A DNA stretch of 64,000 nucleotides from Pelobates cultripes (lineage: Eukaryota > Chordata > Amphibia > Anura > Pelobatidae). The notes under the pieces are model-generated. The model saw only the letters and a program-made list of their open reading frames with translations. It was not told where the DNA came from and made no database searches. The position numbers and the translations under genes were made by a program. This document shows positions 34,426 to 45,020 of the stretch, piece after piece. The stretch spans positions 284,012,236 to 284,076,235 of the forward strand of contig OW240914.1 of the NCBI GenBank assembly GCA_933207985.1, in the 5' to 3' direction. Each line of letters starts with the position of its first letter. The first letter of the stretch is position 1.

Positions 34426-35467
34426 GATAAGCTAAATTAGTTTTGCATAATGTCAGAGTTAACATCTCGGTAGAAATCCCACATGGATACAATATGAAGA
34501 ATGGTTTTCTTTTGCAACTGCCAGTGCCATGCGAATGAACATAGAGTGTTTTAGGGCAAATCCAAGAAATTGCCAAAGATGAACAGCTCTGGGGACGGTG
34601 GCACTATGAAATGTAAGGTATTCTTAAGGTAGGTTTGTACCTCGCCCCAAAACTCCCTTATTTGGAAAAATTCCCCTACAAATTAGTATAAGTATTTTAT
34701 TATCCAAAGATAATACATTAATTATAAGGCAAACGGTATTACAAGATAAATAAATATTCCTTCTGACATCACAGTTTTATTTGAAAGTCTTTTTTTCCTC
34801 TGAAATACATTATTTGTTATTCTTCCAGAAAAACGGTTTCTAAAGTAACATTTAACAATACCTGATTCCTTCGACCTACTAGGTGATAAGATGATGATCC
34901 CACCAGGTTCTCATTGACACTGATTACATCATAATAGAACACTAAAACTCTCTCGTGTGAGCCATATAGTAAAGAATAAGATAAGGTGTAGTCTTCTTCA
35001 AGCTCCAAAATACAGGGAAATTGGCGATAAGTACTACAAGTGCCATGGGAAATAAAGGGCACCATTCATTTGTTTATGACAGATTTTCAATACATTTACC
35101 ATTTGTGGTCAGCTGGAGACAAGGATTAAGTTGATAAATTTAGATCTATCATTTCAAAGTCCACTGCCTGAGATATGTCCCACATGTTACACAATGGGTA
35201 ATTATCCTGGAAGACATCATTGATTCTTAACCAAGGTTAATTAAACGTATACAGATCTATGAAAGCGATGGAGGTACTCAGGCTGGGTTTGATGGGGAAA
35301 TGGTAATATCTTATCTTGGTCAGAAGAACAGATTAAAGATTACATTTATTTTCTTTTGCAAACAATGGATCTTAATGACCCCCTGCCCACCATGAGAGGT
35401 TTAATATTAAAATGTCCTTTAGAAAGATCCTGACAGTGACAAGTTCCAACAGTGTAACCTCATATCT
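34426..35467. other. Gene-free stretch
   Basis: Two antisense open frames (34280-34576 and 34817-35065) lack any motif. Nothing else was seen. Confidence 0.35.
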
Positions 35468-36067
35468 TTAAAGGTACACTATAGTCACCATAACAACTAC
35501 AGCTTATTGGATTTGTTCTGGTGAGTAGAATCATTACCTTCAGGCTTTTTGCTGTAAACACGGTCTTTTCAGAGAAAATGCAGTGTTTACATTAAAGCCT
35601 AGTGATAACTTCACTGGCCACTCCTCAGATAGCTGTTAGAGATCCTTCCTGGGTCATGACTGCCTAAAATGCATCCAAACATTCAGTATCTCCTCCCTCT
35701 ACATGCAGACACTAAACTTTCCTCATAGAGATTCATTGATTCAATTAATCTCTATGAGGAGATGCTGATTGGCCAGGGCTGTGTTTGAATCATGTTGGCT
35801 CTGCCCCTCATATGCCTCTTTGTCAGTCTCATACAATCCTATGGGAAAGCATTGTGATTGGATCAGTCCACCACTTCTGATGATGTCAGCAAACAGCTTG
35901 TTTTTCTGAGGCAAACAGCATGCCGAGTTACAGCTTCAGGCTTGAATACAGTAAGATTTTACTATTTTTAAGGAGGCATGAGGGGGACAGGGTGGCTAGA
36001 TGGTGGTTTTAACCCTATAGGGTCAGGAACATATGATTGTGTTCCTGACCCTATAGTGATCCTTTAA
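35468..36067. mobile_element. T2-type MITE (600 bp, uninterrupted)
   Basis: The element runs from TTAAAGGTACACTATAGTCA to ACCCTATAGTGATCCTTTAA. Inner pairs include GATTCATTGATT facing AATTAATCTC, and a right-hand hairpin in which AGGGTCAGGAACA faces TGTTCCTGACCCT. It is the best intact reference in this window for the MITE split by the LINE at 1501-5370. Confidence 0.82.
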
Positions 36068-36441
36068 GTATGAGACTTTCATTTCAAAAGTCAAATAACT
36101 AAATACTGAATTTTAGTATTCAAATAATAACTGTTGCAATCATTAGTTAGTTTCTTTTTCACAACATGCTTCAAGCCATACCAGTGTCGGGTAACAAGGA
36201 GATTTGATCAAATAATGAAATGCTAAATATTTGCAAGACTTCCTAGAGAGCTGACTTTGATAACTGTCTTCATTGTCTTCTAACGGACATATTATTATGA
36301 TCTTATTATTATACACACATTCTCTAGAACCCACATATTGTGTCTCCCTTTGTAGATGTTGCATTGCAGCATTTATCAAAGAAATAGGAGGCAAGACTAA
36401 AAATAATTATTCGATATAAACACAAAAAAAGAGATGGATAA

Positions 36442-36589
36442 AGAGTTATTTACTAAAGTGAGAATTGTTGGGAATTCAAAGTGAATTTCAAATTAAAGGC
36501 CAAAATATCTGAAACTGAAAAATTCTCCCACTCAGCTATTCTTCCAGTTCAACTAATTTCCAATAATTCTCACTTTAGTAAATAGCTCT
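36442..36589. mobile_element. Foldback MITE (AGAGTTATTTACTAAAGTGA termini)
   Basis: The 25-base ends AGAGTTATTTACTAAAGTGA... and ...TCACTTTAGTAAATAGCTCT match as inverted repeats with one difference. The element is about 148 bp and has no coding capacity. Relatives are at 33739-34425 and, as eroded fragments, near 55000-55050 and 61300-61371. Confidence 0.75.
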
Positions 36590-38129
36590 GAAGTATATAA
36601 AAACACAATGCTCAAGGCTCAAATACGTGAATCATTTAGTGTAAGGATGGATGGATATATAGACGGACAAGTGTACAACTCTGTCTGCAGGTACATGTAT
36701 GAACCAACATGTGGCATAGAAATAGTGATTATAAGCTCTATTTCAAAGAATACTCAAATAATACTCAAACAATACTTAAATAATACTCCTGCCTTTGTTG
36801 GTTGAAAATGGAAATTCTTGCATATGAAATGATCATACAGAGAGGCGTCAGAGTTGAAGATATTGCTATAAGCTATATCTATTAAGAAATCCCCAATACA
36901 TTATTGTTACTCACAAAGTACCAAATGTGTAGTGCAGTCAATACATACATGTCTTTACATAATTACAAGGGTTCAATCTCACTCCCCCCTTCCCTCTTTT
37001 CTTCTTTTTTCCCTTTTTCTTTCCCTTTAGACTTATTTCATCCTGGGTTTTTTTTTCTTTATCCCTTTATAAAGTGTTAATTTTAATATATCTGTACGAT
37101 AATGATATAATGACGTAATTATATTGTTATCCAATTAATTTATACAAATTCGAATATTTTTTTATTATTATGTTCATTATTGTACTTAACAGTATAATAC
37201 GTATAGTTTAATTATTGTATTATTATATGAAAAATACTTTTAATAAAAAAAATGTTTGAAAAGTAATTCACAAGCGAATTGTGACTGTATAGATAATGCA
37301 TGTTTACTAAACTTTTTCTCTGTTATATTTAATGGTGAAATTAAAATTACTATGGAAAGATGGAAGGTGCGCTTATTCTGTGTATTTGATCCTGACCACT
37401 GAACTTATTCGGCATAGGTATCTGAACACTATTATAAGGCAGAATAGATTTAACGTATCTATAGATGAATCAAATACAGAACTCCAATGATCCAATTCAT
37501 TAAAATATGTCACATTACCCTGAAGGACTATTTTTAATAAAGGTCTTGAGTAGAAACTGTAGGAGCTGAGCAGTGTATATTCAGACTGCCAGTCGAGCCT
37601 AGAGATGAGAAGAAATAATGACTCTGTCAAAATCAGTTTATCTTATTCTCCCAAGATTCGCTAGGAAAGAAAAATGATTTAATACTGGTGCATTAAATTG
37701 TAGATGGTCTACATATTGTATAATAAGCCATCGGACTATAACACATTTGCAAGAGGTCAATGTTGCTTGGCTAAGGGATTTCTGTCTATAAGATTAAATT
37801 ATTTGCTGCTCTGAAAATTCACTTTGCACAAACTAAACGGTATAATATGTATTTTACTGCTAAAATTGCAGTTAGACAAATGTTTATTACAGTCCTGTTA
37901 TGGATATTTAAAGAACCATGAAAATATCACAGAAATGTTCAGTTAATGTATCTAGCAACATCTAATAAATAAAGTATACTACGTATAAACTGTGGGTGCT
38001 ATAGCATTCTCTTCAGATAAAATATAAATTATAGATATCTCTTAAAGGACAATTGTCACCTCAAAACTATATTTTAATGTAATATTCTTTTTATCTATAT
38101 TTTTAAAGTAAATAGTTTTTTTCTAGTTT
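36590..38129. other. AT-rich gene-free stretch
   Basis: No supported feature. The open frame at 37373-37630 (antisense, 85 codons) has no recognisable motif. Confidence 0.35.
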
Positions 38130-38767
38130 TTAACCCTTTCAGGACGGAGTCAATAGTACACGTTCTGATCAAAACAAAAGGTAAACAAAAACTGGTATTT
38201 GCGCTATATGTCTGTTCAACCGTATTTCACCTCTTTCATATTAAGTGCACCCACACTTATTATATATCATTTTGTTCAGGAGAAACTGGACTTTAATTTC
38301 ACTATTCATCATTGAAACATAATTTATTATGAATAAAATAAAAAAACTGTGAGAAATTAAGATTTTCAATTTGTTTTTTAGACATTTTAGCTGTAAACGT
38401 CATAATACTGTTAGCTTAAACTGCATAAAAAACACATAATTGGATTCAGTGAAGTCTCACGAGTACAACAGTACCCCCATTAACAGGTTTTATGGTGGTT
38501 TGGAAAATTACAGGGTCAACTATAGCACATTCAATTCTTCAGTTTTTTTTCAAATTGAAATTTGCCAGATTAGTAATGTTACCTTTGAGACCGTGTGGTA
38601 GCCCAGGAATGAGAATTACCCCAATGATGGCATACCATTTGCAAAAGTAGACAACCCAAGGTATTGCACGTGTGGTATGTCCAGTCTTTTTTAGTAGCCA
38701 CTTAGTCACTTTAAAGCCCATTTAATGCGGGACAGCATAGAACGCCTTAACGGCGTTAAGGGGTTAA
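38130..38767. mobile_element. TTAACCC-type MITE, long subtype
   Basis: The element starts TTAACCCTTTCAGGACGG and ends AACGGCGTTAAGGGGTTAA. The body is homologous to 24984-25712 in the same orientation, including TATTTGCGCTATATGTCTGT and GTATGTCCAGTCTTTTTTAG. The GC-rich right portion of the other copy is missing. Confidence 0.75.
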
Positions 38768-38924
38768 ATGAAGCAATAAATAAGAAAACCTCATCCCTAC
38801 TTTTAGTGTATGTCAGGATCCTTCAGCCATATACATGTACTTTTCAAACACTGTCTGACCCAAGAAGAAAGGATTCTGTCATATACTAAACTAAGTGAGC
38901 ACTTGTCATTATTGTGTTTACATA

Positions 38925-39389
38925 TACTGTATTTCACTGCATAATAGTCACCACCGCATAATAGTCGCACCCTGGTTTTTCAGTCCACAAATTGGTTCAA
39001 ATTCTATTCATCACGTAATAGTTGCATAATTGACCATTGCTGTTTTTGTTGTTATTCTTGAAAACTGATGGCGAATATCCTTCTGATCTTATACCGAAGA
39101 GAGGGTTTCTTACCTATCAGTTTATTGTATTTTAGTGCATTTCATCTATGTAATTAAGAAATTACAGGATTACAGGATTAGAGTTTACATAATGCATTAG
39201 AAAATATGTTATATTATGTTATTAGCCACTATAAAGTTATCAGCAACTGTTACAAAATGTTACCAAAAAAAACAAGCTTTGCATATTTTGAATAACAAAA
39301 AATAAAGCTTCACATAATGGTCACACCCCTATTTTTAAGGAAAGGAATTAGGCATAAAATCGAAAACCATTATGCGGTGAAATACGGTA
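38925..39389. mobile_element. MITE with TACNGTATTTCACNGCATAAT termini
   Basis: The left end TACTGTATTTCACTGCATAA and the right end TTATGCGGTGAAATACGGTA are inverted repeats bounded by TA. An inner copy of the motif (CCGCATAATAGTCGCACCC) follows the left end, and TTCACATAATGGTCACACCC precedes the right. TA boundaries suggest a Tc1/mariner-type MITE, but this is tentative. Confidence 0.55.
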
Positions 39390-41896
39390 CTTTAAAAAAA
39401 TGTATTTTCTATCAAATTTGATGAAAATCTTAATATAATAAAAAATGGTTTTGAGGTATGCAATTTTAAAATACTACATCTCAGTTACCAAAATAGGTCA
39501 GATAAAGATTTTTATTAGTAACTGAGAGCAAGGATATCTGTGCTGAAATTCCAAAATGGCCACCTCCAAACAGAACAATATTAATGTGTTTGCATTAAAA
39601 TTCATTCATTAAAATGGTTAATTAAAATGGAAATATCTCTTCAGCTGACAGTACTACTATAATCTTCAGGGCCAGTAAACCTTATGTATTGACTCTCTCA
39701 GAGTGAGATGCAATCCATGAAATAAGTCATTTTTCCAAAAAAGAAACGTACTAAACCTATTGAATATTTTTTAGAACTGAAGGTTATGTAGTTTGCTGAG
39801 AAGGATTAAAACCCCTTAGGGAACTTAAGATCGTACTGGTTTGTGTGTCCCTCTTCTTCAATCTTCTCATAGGAAAGGAGAATGGGGAAAAGCAAATTAA
39901 TAGTTCCATGGTCCATGTCTAACCCAATGGACATAGGCAGATGCCTAAGGTCGCCTTATAGATAATCCTGCTCTAACTAACAAATAAATAGCAGAAGGTG
40001 CTCTTTAAAACCAGGTTTTATTCAAGTTAAATTATTAAAAGTTAAAACACTCCAAATGATTTACTGTAATTTATAATGATCCAAATGTGAACTTTATGTT
40101 AGAGGTCAAATAGCTGACCAGAAGAACATTGTAAAAATATTAAGAAAACACATGATTTCATGCAGCACTCTGAAAATATACATATAATGCACCTATTCAG
40201 TCAATGTTAATATTCATAGTAATATCAAATGGTGTAATGACATATTATTTTTAAGAAAGCCAAAATAACTAGCAAATGAACTGAGTAATTCTTATTTCTC
40301 AACTTCCTTGGCAGTTCGACCCATGTGTCTTGACGCAATACGAAGTATTGCAGAAACCCTCATGGTCATGTCACCTTTACTGTTCAGGAAGCTCTGGACT
40401 ATTTAAGCTAACTCAATAACTCTGAACAAAAACACTATGGCAGAAGTTGAAAGGTTATTTAGAAAATGAAATGTTTCCCATAGCATAGACAGACTACGAA
40501 AGAGTCATATGACTGACGAATCATGGGTTAGAAGCAAAAAGCCTTATTGTTTATTGTAACATTAAATATTTGAAATATTTTTTAGAAATCATAGAAGATT
40601 TGCTGAACATCCCATTTTCAAAAAGAATCACGGTAACAGGTTGTTCATTAAGACAAGTTAAAATTATGAGGTCCGAGAATATCTTCCATGCGAACAACGA
40701 GGAAAGATAATACAGTGTGCAGATCATCTTAATTTAAAGTTCAATGTTTTTGAAATGGAACAACAGCTTGATTATCAACATGTGATGTCTGCATGTAACC
40801 CGTGTTATTACGCTTTTTATTTAGCTACCAGATGTTATGCTGTCAAGGAAATAACAATCTCATCTCTGATATTTTCAGATACATTAAAGACTGCCGGCAA
40901 GCCATTAATGAAGAAAATCTCACCATTCCCATCCGAAATCGAAAATACTTTTGCCAGTATCATGATCAATGAAGAAGAGCACTATATCTTAAGTTACATT
41001 TTTAGCAATCACAATCCGGTAGTTGAGTGGAATTGTCTCATCCAACGGACACAGTTGAGACATCAGCTGCTCCTGATACCAGTGACACAAATAGCTTACT
41101 CATTGTCAATGATATGTTCACTCAAGTGCTAGTGTACAGACTAGTGCTGTAACAGTTACAACTGCTACTAATGCATATGCATGTTATTGTATCTATTTTA
41201 TAGTGTATGGCACAGTCATGGTCCATAGATTTGCATTCTGCAAAATGTACCACTGCGTTACAGTGTTTTGTGCTATAATACGCTGCGTGGTATATTGCTT
41301 TGTGCATTTCCACATAAAAGAGCATTGTGCTGTGTTGCCTTTACTAGTGGTCTCAATAGAGGTCACATGAACACCAATTATGGCACAAACTGGGCAGCTA
41401 CCTTTCATTCAGCTGTAAATAAGAGTAGATACTGAAGATACTGAATTATTTTAATAATTATATATTTGTTTGCAAGGCCAGCCTTAGAGTGTGTGTGCTG
41501 TGCATGGCATGGAAACAAGGTTGCCAGGTGGCCCACACAGCTTACAACAACCAAGCATTCAAGAGTTCTGCTTCTTTTTGTGGCCATGGGGAGATTGAGG
41601 AATTCCCTCACTAACCTGATGTCTGGCTGATACAGAGAAGGGGGCCCAGAACACTTCAGTTCTGCACCTTTCCCATGTGCAGATGCTGAACAGTTCTCGT
41701 GCAAGCTCAGCATTCATACTATCAGTGCTGGAGTTCATGAGAGGAGGTATCCTGTTCTGCATCCAGCGGGTGTGGAGACCTAAAGTGCTGATGGAGACCA
41801 CTAGACCACCAGGGATCAGTATCCTCCCTTCCTGGCCAAAGTTATGGGAGGGGAGAATCAACTTTAATTTAGTTTCGTAATCAATAATTACAATTA
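39390..41896. other. Gene-free stretch apart from one unassigned open frame
   Basis: Apart from the open frame at 40655-41132, described separately, only short frames without motifs occur. The segment 41405-41880 shows overlapping short frames on both strands and looks non-coding. Confidence 0.3.
40655..41132 (+). other. Unassigned open reading frame
   Basis: A frame stays open for about 159 codons. The first Met is at 40755, giving a 125-residue product ending at 41132. I do not recognise the product. It has no repeat-derived composition bias, unlike the other long frames in this region, and contains several Cys and Tyr residues (SACNPCYYAFYL). A neighbouring frame also has a stretch that reads like protein (DCRQAINEENLTIPIRNRKY, about 40887-40946), which could mean an old frameshifted transposon gene. 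It may equally be chance. Confidence 0.2.
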
Positions 41897-42417
41897 TTAA
41901 AGGGACACCATAGTCAGCAGAACAACTACAGCCTATTGTATTTGTTCTGGTGAGTATAGTCAGTCCATTCAGGGTTTTTCAGAGAAAATGCAGTGTTTAC
42001 ATTACAGCCTAGTGATAATTCCACTAGCCACTCCTCAGATGGATTCTAGGGTTGCTTCCACTGACATTCATTGTCTCCACCCTCTGCATGAAGACACTAA
42101 ACTTTTTCTATGAGGATATGCTGTTTGACCAGGGCTGTGTTTGGCTTGTGTTGCCTCTGCCCCTGATCTGCCTCCTTGACAAGCTCAGTCAATTAAATGC
42201 TTTCCTATGGGGAAACATTATGATTAGCTCATATTACCACTTCTTATGATGTCAGCCAAGCAGACAGATCATGGGCAGAGTGGGCAGAAGCAGACTGGAA
42301 TAAAAGTAAGATTTTACTTAATTTAGGGGGATAAGGTGGGGTCAGGGTGTTTTTAGTGTTTTTAACACTATAAGGAAGGAATATGTTTGTGTTCTTGACT
42401 TTATTGTGATCCTTTAA
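41897..42417. mobile_element. T2-type MITE
   Basis: The element runs from TTAAAGGGACACCATAGTCA to TTATTGTGATCCTTTAA. It shares GAGAAAATGCAGTGTTTACA, CACTCCTCAGATGG and CCTGATCTGCCTCC-type blocks with 35468-36067. The internal Phe/Leu frame (42052-42249) is not a gene. Confidence 0.8.
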
Positions 42418-42525
42418 CTTAAAAAAAAAAACATGAAATTATTCTCACCCCGACACACAAAACATCCCTACCTTACCTCACACGGTGTTCCTTACATACT
42501 CAACCACCCCCCTGCCCCCCACGCA

Positions 42526-43020
42526 CACACACACACTACAGCCTATATACACAATACAGCCCCAACACACAGCACAGCAACACACACAGAGCATAGCATT
42601 CTACATAAACACACACACTACAGTCCCTGCACACGCTTCAGTCCCAGAAACACACTACAGCCCCTACGCGCACACTACTGCCCCTACACACACGAACTAC
42701 AGTCCATACACACACACATTACCGACCCTACACACACACTCACACTACAGCTCCTACACAAATTGCAGCCCCACAAATACACTACAACCCCTACACACAC
42801 ACTCACATTACATCACCTACACACACTACAGCCAACAATTACACTACAGCCTCTACACATACACTCAGCCCCTACACACACACTACATACCCTACACACA
42901 CACTGCAGCCCCTAGCCACAAAACCTACACCACAAACACAACACAAACAAACCTATTTACACACACACACTACACCAATAATACAACATAAGCAGACCTA
43001 TTTACATATACACTACACCA
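42526..43020. repeat. CA-rich minisatellite
   Basis: The tract consists of ACACACAC runs joined by CTACAGCCCCTACAC-type blocks, with an irregular period of about 20-40 bases. Two long overlapping Thr/His-rich frames (42433-42991) derive from it and are not genes. Confidence 0.88.
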
Positions 43021-43238
43021 CAAATAGCCTCCTCTACACACACTCAACCCCACAAGCATCCACCAGATGCATGCACAATGCACTTTCCTGACCCTGTCCC
43101 ACTTTTGTCCTCCAGTATCCCACTTATACAGACACCAGAGACAATACACCATCAAACACAGCACATGCATGTCATTATATTCACTTGGGCTGAGTAACAC
43201 AGGGCCTCTTTCACATGCACAGTTGTGGACTTCTGTTA

Positions 43239-43380
43239 TAGTAAAGGGGCACTCTAGACACCATAGTCACAACAGTTTATTGTATTTATTTGATCCTGTA
43301 GGCTCAGAAGTGTAAACACAGTTTTCTATGAGAAAATACCATGTTTACATTGTTGTCTAATGCCAACAGTAACACAAAAA
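43239..43380. mobile_element. Partial T2-type MITE
   Basis: Only the left portion is recognisable: TAAAGGGGCACTCTAGACAC, TTTATTGTATTTATTTGATC, then TGAGAAAATACCATGTTTAC, as in the elements at 35468 and 41897. The right end is missing. Confidence 0.5.
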
Positions 43381-43545
43381 AACAAGTAAAAAGGCACTAA
43401 ATATGTCTAAAAAAAAATCAGTGAATTATAACAACGGTCATAAAACAATACATCAAAACAAAAGTTGCACCTTTACATTGTAATAACCCATATAAAATAC
43501 ACTCCTAAGAAAAAAACACAAACAGAAAAAAGGCACACTATACTT

Positions 43546-43625
43546 TTAACCCCTTAAGGACACATGACATGTGTGACATGTCATGATTCCCTTTTATTCC
43601 AGAAGTTTGGTCCTTAAGGGGTTAA
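43546..43625. mobile_element. TTAACCCC-type MITE, short subtype (80 bp)
   Basis: It starts TTAACCCCTTAAGGACACAT and ends GGTCCTTAAGGGGTTAA, with TTAA at both extremes. The centre contains TGACATGTGTGACATGTCA. A relative in the opposite orientation is at 54312-54392. Confidence 0.8.
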
Positions 43626-44734
43626 ACCAATATTACAAAGAAATGTGCAACCAAAGTGCAGCAAGTATAAAGTTCAAAAAAAGTGCATGAACACAGTGGT
43701 ATTTGTTAAATGTGCAAAAAAATTGTAAACAATATATTGTGTAAAATGTGTGCAACAATGTGTGCCATCAGCCACAAAGTGCTCCAAAAAAAAGGAAACA
43801 CTCACTTTGAATATGTCTATATGAACATGGAGTTGGAGCTCCTCAGTATATACAGTCCATACACATATAGTACCATAAAAAGAAAAGAGAGAACAAAATG
43901 TATAACACAGTAGGCACTGTTACACAAATAAAAATATACCAAATTGCCCCTCAAGCAAAGAGCAGTATTTTGTCTGCTCAAACTTTCAGTGCTCCAACGA
44001 TCATAGACTCAGGTAAGCAGTAATGCAAGCAAAGTAATGTAGAAGTAGATTACAAGCTTTATTTAAATACAAGTTAAAATAAAAACACCCCTAGCAAAAA
44101 CTATTCCCATAAGGTGAGGGCAACACTGGAAACCTGGGGTCCGAATGCTGGCAGTCTCAGAATATCCTCCGGTTCTCTGGCGCACCTCACCACTTCCGGG
44201 ATTCGGTGCTTGGCAACAGCAGCTAAATGACGTCTGAATGTGATGACATCAACAGCTTGATGACATCAACAGTGTGATGGCATCAACAGCGTGATGACTA
44301 GTTCCGCCTAAACAACTTCCTCATATCACTCTCCTGTCCTGCTGTTACTCCTTATTTAAATCCATCCAAAAGGGTGTGGATAAATTGAAACTGCATGCTG
44401 ATTGGTTTTCTTATAATACCACCAATAGAGGATCTTCCTGGATGCAGTCCTTCAAAGATTGCAGGACCAATGCTCAGCATGTACATGCTCAGCATGGAGA
44501 CACTGAATTCTCCCCATAAAAATAAGGAGTCCATATGAGGACATTCATTGGCACAGCTAGACAATTGCTGCAGGGACACAAGAGCTTTTTTTAACTTAAG
44601 TAAGGGCATCCGATAATCTAAATAAGTTTGTATTCCTTATGCCAGAGTGTTCCTTGCAATATGTTTTTCTCCAATTCTATGCATTTGCTGATTACTGAGA
44701 GTAATATGTCTATATCAATAGATTAATATGTGTG

Positions 44735-44738
<4 letters not shown>
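43626..44738. other. Gene-free stretch with a short tandem repeat
   Basis: No supported coding frame. A 17-bp tandem repeat lies at 44241-44300, described separately. Confidence 0.35.
44241..44300. repeat. 17-bp tandem repeat (TGATGACATCAACAGCT)
   Basis: Units start at 44241, 44258, 44275 and 44292, the last partial. Each carries a TGACATCA or near-variant (TGGCATCA), which resembles a CRE/AP-1-like site. A nearby ATGACGTCT (44227-44235) is similar. Regulatory relevance is not shown. Confidence 0.75.

Positions 44739-44770
<32 letters not shown>
44739..44770. repeat. TA microsatellite
   Basis: A run of about 16 TA units. Confidence 0.95.
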
Positions 44771-44772
<2 letters not shown>

Positions 44773-44970
44773 CCTCCAAAAAGACACTTTGTGTTCTGAG
44801 GAAACTTCACAACTGTGAACTGAAACGTTGACCACTTGGAATAAATGCCTATATCTTTTTACGTTGAAGTCCTTGAGTGCTGGCTTTCTTTTTGGAGGTT
44901 ATGTTTATGTGCAGCTTAGCACCGGGCCATAACTTAGAGGAGAGCTGGAGTGCAAAACTTCCATTGAATT
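44771..44970 (+). repeat. Dispersed repeat related to the 60628-61181 tandem pair
   Basis: The blocks CACAACTGTGAACTGAAACG, TTGACCACTTGGA, GAGTGCTGGCTTTCTTTTTG and GGAGAGCTGGAGTGCAAAAC occur here and, in reverse complement, in both copies at 60628-61181. AACCTCCAAAAAGA near the left and TCTTTTTGGAGGTT at 44888-44901 form an inverted pair. The family is not identified. Confidence 0.65.
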
Positions 44971-44973
44971 GTA

Positions 44974-45017
<44 letters not shown>

Positions 45018-45020
<3 letters not shown>

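Noticed and set aside
42433..42991. 160- and 168-codon overlapping frames
   Set aside because: They are translations of the CA-rich minisatellite.
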